From Acanthochlamys bracteata (Eukaryota; Streptophyta; Magnoliopsida; Pandanales; Velloziaceae), in contig CM034144.1 of NCBI GenBank assembly GCA_019914995.1, positions 5,983,489 through 6,047,488 on the forward strand: a DNA stretch of 64,000 bases, in the 5' to 3' direction. Below, one piece after another: positions 9,728-20,460 of this stretch (positions are counted from its first letter, which is position 1; each line of letters opens with the position of its first letter). The notes beneath the pieces are model-generated. The model saw nothing but the letters and a program-made list of their open reading frames with translations. It had not been told where the DNA came from and did not search any database. A program made the position numbers and the translations under genes.

Positions 9728-12253
9728 TCAATGTACATCTGCTCGGGGAAAAAGATCGTTCATGTGTACTAAGTAGATGGAATCTGCTGGATTGCAAGAA
9801 TTATTGTTATTGCTGATGAAACCAATAGCACCATTGTTCATATCACAATTGGTATCCTTTTCCTTGTTATAGCTGCAGAATATCACCGTAACTTGATCCA
9901 GAGTTCCATCTCTGTACACAAACATGCCATCATCTTCCAACTCACCACAATCTTTCATGGGACGGAAAGATTTATCAGATAAACGATCATCAGTTCGAGT
10001 AAGCAGCATTGCCCTGAAAAGGAGAGAGGAAATCAAGAACAACAGCATTAGACATTTGAAGCAAATCAACTTTTAAATCTTTTGAAATAGTCAAGAAACA
10101 TGTACAGCTTGTGATCTGCATTGAGTGTAAGACAAAAAACTCTTACTCTTGCACATGTCAGGATTATGAAAAACCAGATCACACTTTGCGAAACTTAGAA
10201 CAGGAATAGGAATACTTAAGTTCTTATTGACTCATCCTTAGTAGATTGATCGACATATTAGTTTGTCTCTAAAGCTGGTTTTCACGAAAATTATGGCAAG
10301 ACTGAGCATTTGGATGATATACTATTAAAAATCAGAATTAATAATTTGGAAATAAAATGTGGTAGCAATCTACTAAGGATAATTCATAGCAGTTTCCTCA
10401 AAAAGATTACTCCTTGGAGCTATAGAGTTCATATTGTTAACCCAGTGATTAAGCTTAAACATTCAACTGATATGACCATAGTATAAGTTCAGCTCAGCAA
10501 GTCAAACCAAAAGACTTCAAAACTTTTGCTAGTAGTAGCTGGATTCCAACTAGTTAAAAACATGGTGAGAACCATGCCAGCCACATGATTTACTTAACAA
10601 TCAGAGTTACTTATGAAGTGTCCTGATAAGAACCATATAATAGTCTGAAGCAGTCATTTTGAATTTTGAAACAGGCATCATTCCCAAAGACAAACCAGCA
10701 TACTAAAAGAAAATTATATGGGCAATCACTGTGATGAAGTTGAATAATTTAGCCCATGCCTTTGGCTTTTTAGACACCAAACACCGAAAATGACAGCAGA
10801 TGAACATGATGTTTGGGATTATTTTTGAAAATGAGTTTTTCTGAAATAAAATATTTTAGAAAATTTTAAAAATAAATTTTAATTTACCCAAAATTTTAAT
10901 AATAATAAGTAATAATAATATTTTTACTATGTAAATTTTTTTTTATTTTATAAATTTTTTAGAAAATGAACTCTAATTTACTCAAAAATATTAATAAATC
11001 ATAATAATATTTTATTATGTATAATTTTTTTATATTTTTTAAAATTAAAAAAAGTTATGTAAAATATTGTAGAAATTAAAAAATATGAAATCAAAAGTTA
11101 GAATAAGAAGTAGATGAAAATCAATCCCAAAGAGCACCTAAGAACCAATAGACAACTTCTGAAAGCATGAGCTATCCACCTACTGGCCAAAGTTGCAAAG
11201 CTTCAGTTTATGATCAATCACCAGTGGCATTTTCATTCACCAGCCGACCAGGGAAACCTTAGCACATAGAAAAACTTGCACCTGAACATTATTAAAGACT
11301 GCAGCAATAAATTTCGTGAGGGACTACGAAGTCAAACAAATCCTCTTAGTATACGTAAAACCTTATCATTTACAGCAGTAAAGAAAATTTTCCCAAATGA
11401 ATTCACTGAAAAGTTCAAAATCACATTAGAGTTTCACTAATAACCCATCCAAATTCAAGAACTAGTCTGCTAAGCTAGGTATTCAAATTCCATTATGTTT
11501 TTTCAAAACTTAATTAGCAGTAGAAATTAAGCAGCACTAAAAGTTTTCCCTTTCATTAAACAGTTCAATATTGCATTGAAATTTCACTAAAACATTAAAT
11601 CAAATCAGAATTATAGACAACCTTTAGAAATAAGACCACCAAAAGAAAAAGAAATAGACAATCAAATTTCACTGATAACTTCAAAATTGCTATGACATCT
11701 CATTGAACCATTCACACATTTCGTATCAAAATCAAAATTTGTGAGGACAAATCAAACCAAAACTTGCAAAAAGAAGTTTTGATAAAAACTTTGAAAATTC
11801 GAGAAAAGAGATGTACCTAACATGAAATATCTCGCTGGTTTTGGCCGGACCAATATGGAAAGCGACGGCGTCAAGGAACGCCTTGTACGCAAACAAGTGT
11901 AACCCATCGATCTTCGGCGACGGTAACCTCGGCTTCCGTTCCGTCACCGTTAAAGGCGCTGATGCAGACGCCATCACCGCCGCCGTTAACTTGGTCAATC
12001 TATAGGGAACGACATGTGGCCCTCGATGGGAAGCGATGTAGGTGAACTCTCGCCACGTCAGGGAAGAAGATGATGACGTGGCCATTGTTGATGATGATGA
12101 AGATTGTTGGAAGCCAATGGAACGCATGATCGGATCGAGATCGTCGTAGCTGAGCAGTGGCCGGAATGTTGGCGTGTGCCACAAGCAAAGCTTCTTCGCT
12201 ACTTCTTCTACACAACCCACCATTCCCGTAGTTGTCGTACTTGTAGTCACCAT
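9728..12253 (-). CDS. Protein of unknown function, probably conserved in plants
   Basis: Two exons (11817-12253 and 9728-10013) joined by a 1.8-kb intron give 240 residues; the join reads HV-R-AMLLTRTDD with a consensus AG/GTACAT donor and TTTCAG acceptor. The N-terminal part has VEEVAKKLCLWHTPTFRPLLSYDDLDPIMRSIGF (positions about 14-47, key residues LWHTPTF), then a serine-rich linker, then LTWREFTYIASHRGPHVVPYR and a stretch with KIDGLHLFAYKAF. The C-terminal exon contains CGELEDDGMFVYRDGTLDQ and a short FISNNNNSC segment. No signal peptide, membrane span or known catalytic motif is visible. The dense, low-bias sequence and clean splice frame support a real gene. The intron holds an AT-rich module at 10808-11138. 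I do not assign a function. Confidence 0.75.
10808..11138. repeat. AT-rich TIR module inside an intron
   Basis: Opens ATGTTTGGGATTATTTTTG and closes with the reverse of TGCTCTTTGGGATTGATTTTC, so the two ends are matching inverted repeats of about 20 bp. The inside is A/T only in long stretches. It is the clearest intronic copy of the module family seen throughout the window. Confidence 0.65.
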
Positions 12254-13506
12254 TGACTCCTTCTAGAAACTTACCGATTCTTCTTCGATTTCTCTTTTGT
12301 TGCAGAGCTGGTGTTTGTGTGTGGGAAAAAAAAAAAAGAAGAGAAGAAGAAAGAACGAGTCTTTGGAGAAAAAAATAGGGAATGATTTGGGGAAATTTGA
12401 TTTGAGTTTGATTTCGGTTTAAGTATTGTAAGATTGCTCCTTGCCCGCTCTTTGTGTAATCGAAAGGGTTTTGGGTTTTTGGTAAATGGACTGAATTGAA
12501 TTGAACTGAATTTAAAAGGGGCTTTTGTTTGGGCTTTCATGGGCCTCCACAAAACAAAGTTCTTTGTTTTCTTTTTTTCCATCCATGTAAACTCTACTTT
12601 CTATTTTTTTGTTTTTTTTAATACTTTAGTCCTGAGGGAGTGTTTTTTTTTGAAGGAAACTCAATTTTTCCTTGAAAGAAAAGCTAACTTCATACTTAAT
12701 TTGGAGATGTTTGAAAGTGTTTATAAATAAAACTTTTTAAAATAAAAAATATTTTAAAAATGAACTCTATTTAAAATTTACTAATAAAAATAAAATAAAT
12801 AATAATAAGATCTTACGAATAATTTTTTAATTTTAAAAATTTTAAAATATTTCATAAGTTATTATACAAATTTTATTAAACATATGAAATGAAAAATTAA
12901 AATATATATCAGTTGAAAAAGTAGAGAAACATCCTCTTTATACTAAAAATAATCCATTTTTCATTTACTTCTAATAACTACTTTTTCAAACACAAAAACC
13001 CACTTTGATATTTACTTCCAAATAAGCATCATAAGTACAAATATTAAAGTCACTTCCTACTTGAACTCACTTCTGAAAAATGAAGGAACCAAAGTGTTCA
13101 GCTCAGTTACCTGTGTAAATCAACAATATAATGTAGAGTTCAATATACAGAAGTCATATGAACGATACATTACATGCTTGTATTGCTCTGTAAAGAGTAG
13201 CGCATATAAATAAGAAAAACAATGAATATATCTAGGTTGATTGTGTGACAGAAGCATGTATGTGTTATGATTAAATGATGAATCATAAGTTTGAATTTGA
13301 TATCTCGTGCAGATATTCAGCGAAAAGATATGCGCGCTTCAAATGTTGAAGTTATCAACAATACATTACATTAAATAGAATGGAGACTTTACTGAAGCAA
13401 CAATGTTTCTGGCAAGTTCCTGGAAATGTCTATAAATGCTTCTGAGTGAATGGTTTTGCGGTTATTTTTTTTGCTGGAGAGAACAGGTGAGAGCAGACTC
13501 TGTAAC
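12254..13506. other. Shared upstream/downstream flank, AT-rich module
   Basis: 12254-12540 is the leader and promoter of the unknown-protein gene (pyrimidine-rich on the coding strand). From about 12637 to 13000 runs an AT-rich stretch with module-like edges (GAGTGTTTTTTTT, then ACTTTTTCAAACAC). 13001-13506 is the probable 3' flank of the aminoacylase gene. No gene found. Confidence 0.45.
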
Positions 13507-16500
13507 TCAAAGCTCGGCTTTGGATTCTTTGTCCCCAGACTCTGCTTTGCTAGACGAAAGGGTACTGATGATTGACTTATAAACCTCAACTCCCTTCAAG
13601 TATTCAGCTTGGTTCAAGAACTGCAGTGTAACATGAAAAAGAATTAGCTTCAAACGCTGGAATTACGTTATGTTTATCATCATAAGTATGCTAAAATGAT
13701 GCAAAACCTAGCTTAGAGCATACCACATACTACACATTCGAATAAGCTGACAGAATATGAAAAGCAGCGCGACGACACACCTCATTATGGTTATGGAGCA
13801 GAATAGGAGTGTTTGCCATGGGTGAAAAGCCAAATGCAGGAATTCCAAGCTCGCGGAAGAAGCGGGCATCAGTTGAGGCTGGGAATACCTCTGGCTTAGC
13901 AAGTTTACCACCAGCTTTCAAGACAGCTTCCTCTAAAAGGGTCCACCAAGGATTTGAACTATTAGCCACTGTGATTGCTGGCTTCCCAAACATGTTGTTC
14001 ACTGGAGTTTTCTGTTTGAACTGCCCCAGATAAAAACATATCAGAATTGCAGCACCCAAAAGGTAACAACATTGACATTTTCTTTTTGTGAAAAAGAATG
14101 TGGCAAGTAGCTTAATCCCTTATGCAGATCCAATGGTACGAAAATAGCTTACAAAACACAGACAACAAATATTCATTTAGTGTACAGAAACATCTTTCAT
14201 TTAGTGTACAGATAAATAGATCCGAAATGTTAACCAGCTTTGGTCTTCACTCTTTGCCAGTAGGACCATTGTTCTGCATCAGAGGTGGCCAAACATAGGG
14301 GGCTGTACGATAAGACCTACTAGATATCTAGCAGGTAGTGGAATTACTAATAATTTAATAATGAAAGTAAACGCGCAGTTCTAGTTAAGAAAGTAATAGG
14401 AATAGTTGCGTAAGGGTGATACTATGGGTAATTGGTAGGTGCAAGTTAAGCAATTATATTTATATTAATTGGTAGCATTATCAAGTGTTTAAGCTTAATG
14501 TATATATAACCATTTTATCTCTCCATTTAAAGGGTGAAAATGAAAGTCAACTAGTTACTTTTTATTTGTTCGTATATATTTAGGAGTAGAAGTACACATA
14601 GTGCAGAATTGTATCGCCTGGACTAGTACTCAGGTGTTTAACTTCACCTCGTCGGGCCACCTACAGGATGCATATCAGCTCCTGGCATTTGGTTTGCATA
14701 ATTTGGTCAACTTTGATTCTCTTTGAATCTCTCCAACACTGACAACGTACTCATCATTACTAGTAATGCCAAATTGGCATTCTGAATATGTCAAAAAAAA
14801 ATTCTACTAGGTTGAGTACAATGTAGCGAGAAGTTGTTGGAACTTATGTAAAACCATTGTGAAGTTTCCAAGACAAAGGGTGGTTATACCGTATAGCTAA
14901 CTTAACACTACTTTAGTGCTTAGGTTCGCAGACACCAATAATATGGGATGGTACTCCGTTCATGTCCTCATATTGCAACACTCACGTGTCAACAGACACT
15001 AATTCCTGCTACTCAAATACTCCAGTAAGAGATAAAGAATTAAACCATAGGAAAAGAATAAATTTTCCAAACTTGGTGAGCAGCAGAAAATACCAGAAAA
15101 GTAGGATGAACAACTATTACCTCAAATGTCATATTACGTGAGGATGGAGCCCATTCTTCAGCTATTCGTCTCTCCAAAGCTTCAGTATCAGCATTCGGGG
15201 GGACCCTGATGTCAAAACCTGCTTCTGCTTCAGAGGGCTGGATATTCATAACAAAACCCTAACAGCAAAATATACGGAAACATTTATGAAACGAAACCCT
15301 TAACAGAGTTTTCCAGTAAATCGAAGTACACCCAGGACAAGCATAATCAAGTGATTTAACTTTTGAACTTATTTTCATGAACACTTGTAAGAAGTTCCTG
15401 CAAAAGTCTGACTAAAAACAGTAAGGAAGTTTATGGTCACTTGTATATGAATTATCTATTTTTTGGTAGGTACAGAACCTATATGTACAAGGAATGGCAA
15501 CTAGCATGATCCATAATAAGGTATAAGAAGAACTAAATGACCACCTTCACAAACACCTCTCCATAGTACTCCAGCGTCCATTGGCAAACCTCAATAAATA
15601 TTGAAAACTGTCGACCTCAGTAACACCTTCCCTATGATAGTCCAGTGTCACACGCCATTAAATAATTAAAACAGTGATCCTTTTACTTGGATATCCAACT
15701 TACTTTGCACTAGCATTTGCTTCTTAGTACTTATACATCCAATGTCATGACTTTATAAAAAAACTAATTACCAAGACACTGCAGGACATGCATGTAACAA
15801 CATAACTTATTTGACTTTCCAAAAGCACAGAGTAACCAAAAGTACTCACCACAGAGAACCCAGTAGCACTATATACAAACTTTCTATCTAGAACATATAG
15901 TAACAGTTTAAAAGACTGGACAAGCTCCAGAGACAAGAATACAGTTGGATTATACCTAAAAGAGTGAATCCTAGCTTACCGTAGGAGATGGTGTTCCAGC
16001 CTTGAGATACACGGCGTTGACCGAGATCACCTCTCCCTCAGATCTCTCCCCTGCTTTAACCATATCAAACTGTGAGGCCCTAAACCTTCTCACTACCTCT
16101 ATGCTCTTCAACAAATTTTCCATTGCGCTTCCATCATACAACTTAGCCCCATGACCTGGTGCTCCCTCTGCTTTTATCGCCAACCACCATGGACTCCTCT
16201 CAGCAAAAAAAACCCTGCAATAGCCAACCAGTCAAATTCCGCCTAACCTAATAAAATAAAAGCATTTTCAAGTTTCACATGACTATTAAAAGAGCAAAAG
16301 AGCTACTCATTTTAGCTAAAGATGCACCACCATAATCATAAGCAAAGTTTCACTTAGCACTTTTCTCAACATGCATTGCATCTATAGCGAGACAAACCCA
16401 ATGCAAATGATCGACTTTAGCAAATTGTGTAATACAAGCATAAATTTCTGCACTAAACTACCTTCAAATCCTAACAATCAACGAATCCAAACAACACGAA

Positions 16501-17143
16501 TTCAGTAACCAATCAACTTTAACTAAAACCAACACCTGTACTCAGGTCCGGGATTCGCCAGTCCCTCATCAATCACCAGTTCAACGTTCAAAGACCGAAA
16601 CTTTTCCGACAACGAAAACTCCCTCGCTCCATCACTTCCACCAATCTCTTCATCCGGCACAAACGAGAAGTGAACATTCCGGTCGGGTCTAAACCCATCC
16701 TTGTTCAATTGCCGGACAGCTTCAATATACTGCATCCCAACACACTTCATATCCTGCGATCCTCTTGCGTGTATACCACCATCTTCTGCCACATCAGCAG
16801 CGAACGGATCATGGGCCCACTTCGTGGGCTCAGCCGGGACAACATCTGTATGTGAGTTGAATAGAATCGATGGAAGGTTAGGTATCCTTCCGTGCCACGT
16901 CAACAGAAGGAGAGGTTTCCCTGCGACGAACTCAAGTGTTTGGTGAGCTAAGCCTGCTGATGTGGCCAATCGTCGGAGGAAGGTGATAGTGGTAGAGTAG
17001 TCTGGGTTTGGGTGTGCCGTGTTAATCCGAAGGTAGTCACGGAATCGAGAGATCGCTGCCGCCGTTGAATCTTCTTCTTCGTTTGCTGATGAGTAGAATG
17101 GAATCAGAAGAAGGAAGAAGATGAACAGTTGAATAAATTTCAT
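13507..17143 (-). CDS. Aminoacylase-1 (N-acyl-L-amino-acid amidohydrolase, peptidase family M20)
   Basis: Five exons (16536-17143, 15980-16214, 15121-15258, 13781-14020, 13507-13620) give 444 residues in one frame. The family hydrolyses N-acyl amino acids to the free amino acid and acyl group using two zinc ions. Zinc and catalytic residues expected of M20A are present: His98 and Asp100 in NSHTDVVP, Asp131 in RGSQDMKC, Glu165/Glu166 in FVPDEEIGG, Glu193 in VIDEGLANPG, and a C-terminal His in ILLHNHNE (about 403-405). His224 in GAPGHGAK matches the lid-domain histidine that completes the active site across the dimer. Residues 1-20 (MKFIQLFIFFLLLIPFYSSA) are a strong signal peptide, so this is a secretory-pathway form. 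The last 10 or so residues are charged. Intron 3 is 1.1 kb. Confidence 0.93.
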
Positions 17144-18100
17144 GATTTTTTTTGGGCGAATTTTGTGATATCTTTTGGTCTTTTTCCTTTTTGTTTTGAT
17201 TTTGTTAAGTCAGTTGGGTAGCAGTAGGAAATGGTTGCAGATGTGAGTGACTTGTGTTTAGCGAGTCCAACTGTCTAACTATATTATCATCATTTAATAA
17301 AGATGCATTTTGGATTGAATTTTTCAAACAATTTTTTTCAATTTTTTATTTTATATTTTTAAATATATATTTTATAAATATTTAAAAAATTTATTAAAAA
17401 TTTAAAATATAATAAATTTATATAATAATTTTTTTAATTAAAAAAACAAAAATATTTCTTATTTTTAAATATTTTATTCATAAATAATTTTAAACGCACC
17501 TAATAGTAATCTACAACAATAAAAACTAGTTGGGCTAAAATTAGTTCGGCCTACTATTTGTATCATCATTTAAATATTAGAGTAATCTACAGGACTACAA
17601 ATAGTAAAAAATAGTTGGGCTAAACTTAGTTCGGCCACACATTTTTTATATTAAGAGAATGTTTGAAAATGTTTTTAAAATAAAATTTTTTAAAATAAAA
17701 ATAATTTTACACTTTATAAAATAAGATTTATTTTATTGATTAAAAAATAATATAAATATATAACAAAAAAATTCATTATATAAATCTTTTATATTTTTAT
17801 ATTTTGAAATAAACTGTTTTAGATATTTATAAAAAAATATTTAAAATATAAAATTAAAAATATATTAAAAAATAATGGGGCTAAACTTAGTTTTCTAGAA
17901 ATATATTTTAAATATAAAAATTATTTTATAAAAATTTAATTTTAAATTACCTATTCTATTACCAAAATTTATTTTTATTGAATTTGAATTTTTTTTAACT
18001 TTGTTTTTATAAAACTTATTTTCTTAAAATTTACTTTCACCTATACTAATAAGATAACAGTAGAAATTCAATATATCTTTAATGGCTTCTTTGACAACCT
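17144..18100. other. Aminoacylase promoter and AT-rich modules
   Basis: 17144-17290 is the aminoacylase leader and promoter. 17310-17505 and about 17655-17850 are AT-rich modules (edges TTTGGATTGAA ... TTTTAAACGCACC and AATGTTTGAAAATG). Between them a 40-bp phrase ending in GTTGGGCTAAA is repeated at about 17520-17560 and 17585-17640. No gene found. Confidence 0.45.
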
Positions 18101-18972
18101 GAGATATGAAAAGTGTCGATCGAAGAAGGTGCTGGCCTCCTGCTGCAACACTTCTTTGTGAGCTGAACTCGTCCGAGAAGCGATTACAAGATAAATAAAT
18201 CTGCTATTGATACTGATTGTATGATTGTTAACCGAGTCTAGTTTATGGGACGATTGTTGATGATTTTGTTGTTGGTGGTGCTGTTCTTTGTTGTTGTAAT
18301 ATTGTCGTTGAAGCGGTGGAGGATTGAGAAATGAGTTTGTCGACGGCGGTGGCTAAGGAGGAAGGAGAAAAGAAGCAGGGGTGCTGATTAGTTCAGAGAT
18401 ACCATTAATTGATAAGCTACAGGCTGTGACTAGAAGAATGAAGTAATGCTCGTCGGTGTGAAGCCGGTGAAGCCGGTGCAGAACAGAGAGAAAATCAGAT
18501 CAATGATTTCTTAAGTGATTGGGTTTTCTTTTTTGGTCAATTTTTACCGAAATTGTTACACTAGGGTGGACTGATTTTCTCTCCATGTTTCTTTTGTTGC
18601 GGTGAAGTATTGATTGATTGATTGATTGATCCATGTTTCTTTTTTAGTCAAACTCAAAGACATTTGCTGCTTGATGATCGTGAAATTTTTTTTAAAACAT
18701 CGAAGCAAGTTTAAAAATTTTCATTTTTCAAAATTTTCATTTCAATTTTTGTTATAATTTAATCATCTGCATTATATAATCTATTAAATCATTTTTATAG
18801 TGAAGTTCTCTGTTGTCAAGTGTTATTAAACCTTTTCCTTCCAATCCTATCTTCCCGTTGAAATAAAAAATTTCACACACGCACAAATAAAGCGCAAAGG
18901 TTTTGAACTGGAGAGAAAACTGTGCGGCCCATATGGAGCACGAAACAGCATGGGAGAATGAATCTCAACTGT
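18101..18972. other. Unassigned sequence with a 29-codon hydrophobic ORF
   Basis: Less AT-rich than its surroundings. It holds a 29-codon ORF at 18245-18334 on the plus strand whose product is one hydrophobic span (residues about 4-21, LLMILLLVVLFFVVVILS) followed by basic KRWR. A GATT-type microsatellite lies at 18609-18630. Whether any of this is transcribed cannot be told from sequence. Confidence 0.3.
18245..18334 (+). CDS. Possible micropeptide: single membrane span with basic tail
   Basis: Very short ORF, 29 residues, starting MGRLLMILLL and ending KRWRIEK. A positive-outside pattern after an uninterrupted hydrophobic span would make a tail-type membrane peptide. No homologue is recognised and short leucine/valine-rich ORFs arise by chance from TTG/GTT repeats, so this is a weak call. 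Confidence 0.15.
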   Translation: MGRLLMILLLVVLFFVVVILSLKRWRIEK

Positions 18973-20460
18973 TCATGTAACGAAAGGGCAACGACTTTGA
19001 TTTACCAGGCGTGTAACTGTGTTTGACGCCATACACATAGCAGTGATGGAGTCTCCGTTGCCGGAGCTCCGGCGAACACCTGACTTACACCTGGTACCAA
19101 AACCATCCAATAAAAACTGTGAACATTGATTTCCAGCATCGATAACTAATCCTGATCGAATCAAATAAACACAAGTTTGAAATCAGCTTCAGCCATTACT
19201 GAAAAGATCCATAAACAACAGAAGCATCCCTTTACATTCCGTGGAAACAATCCAACTATCTTTAACAAACATTGATTCCCAAAAACAGTAACAAATCAAC
19301 ACTGAAAACAAAAAAGAAGGAAAAATTACCAGAAATTCTATAAAAAAGGAGAATCTGACTAAAACGCTGTCAGATTTCGGAAGAAAAAAAATGCTGACTT
19401 CGAAAAAAATCGATGGTCTTGAATTAGGAAATGTAACAACCGGGGCATGAGTGGTATTGAGAACAATAACACCCGCAGATTTCATGGATGCACTCAGCTG
19501 ATCAATCTCGCTGGATTTGGGAGGCGAAAGAGAGACCGAAATAATTCTCCACGCTACATCTCCAGCTTCAATTAATAATCCCCCAGAAAAATACCATAAA
19601 ATTTCATCAAAATTACTGGGGATAAAAATAAAAACCAATCAGTTGATTGAAATCGTTCTACAGTTTCATTAATTGAAGAAAGAAAACACAAAAAATTGCT
19701 CAAATAATTCAACTAATTACTGATGAACAAGGGCGCCGAAGGGAAGCAGAGAAATGAATGCGTGCGGCAATCTGTACAAAGGTATTTATAGGCAGAAGAT
19801 GAAAGGTATTTCCGTAGATTACAAATATGGGCTTGGGCATCAACCCATTTAATAGCCCAATTCAATTTTAACAAGAGTCGGATCTTGCACCTGACATTAC
19901 TATTATAAGGCTTGTTTAAAAATTTGTCAAATACTTTTCTAACAATTTTGTTTTTTAGTTTTAAAAATTTTCCTATAATATTATAACTTTTTATTTTAAA
20001 ATTAAATAAATTATATGTTATATACAATTTTTAAAAAAATAATATTTTACTTTAATTAAGCCTAAACAATTACGAAAATGTCAAAACCGATTACAGTCGG
20101 TGTAGGGAGGGAGGTTATTGGAGACGAACAGTCATGAAAGTTTTCAAATATCTCTGAAAAATTAATCTGATTTCATTCAGAATTTTTTTTTTCTTTTTGG
20201 TTTCCTGCAAGAAGAAGATTGTGACAAGAATAGTGAAGCTGTTCTTCTTCTTGTTATTGGAAAGTTCTGATCAGGGTTCTGGTGTGAATGGCGGCAGCTA
20301 AACGGAAAGGAGGCGGAGCATCTCTGCAGCTGCTAGTTTTGATGTCTATGGAACGGTAGCCGATGGCTTTACCGACGATAGTCAGGAAGACTTCGGTGAA
20401 ACTGAAACAAGTCCGAAATTGATAGACGCTGCTTCAATCACTGTTTAAAGTACATATATA
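18973..20460. other. Unidentified transcription-unit-like region, mainly minus strand
   Basis: On the minus strand a good TATA box (CCTATAAATACC, TATAAAT at 19790-19784) is followed by a pyrimidine-rich leader and splice-like sites (acceptor TATCCCCAG near 19624). ORF-like pieces include VAWRIISVSLSPPKSSEID and MASNTVTRL followed by GTAAAT, but I could not join them into one frame. On the plus strand 20288-20449 has two overlapping frames: one opening MAAAKRKGGGAS and one ending KLIDAASITV. No family recognised. Confidence 0.3.

Noticed and set aside
12271-12582. 103-codon minus-strand ORF upstream of the unknown-protein gene
   Set aside because: Lys/Phe/Ser/Asn-rich low-complexity translation of a pyrimidine-rich leader; ends before the start codon of the real gene.
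16701-16946. 81-codon plus-strand ORF
   Set aside because: Antisense of aminoacylase exon 1.
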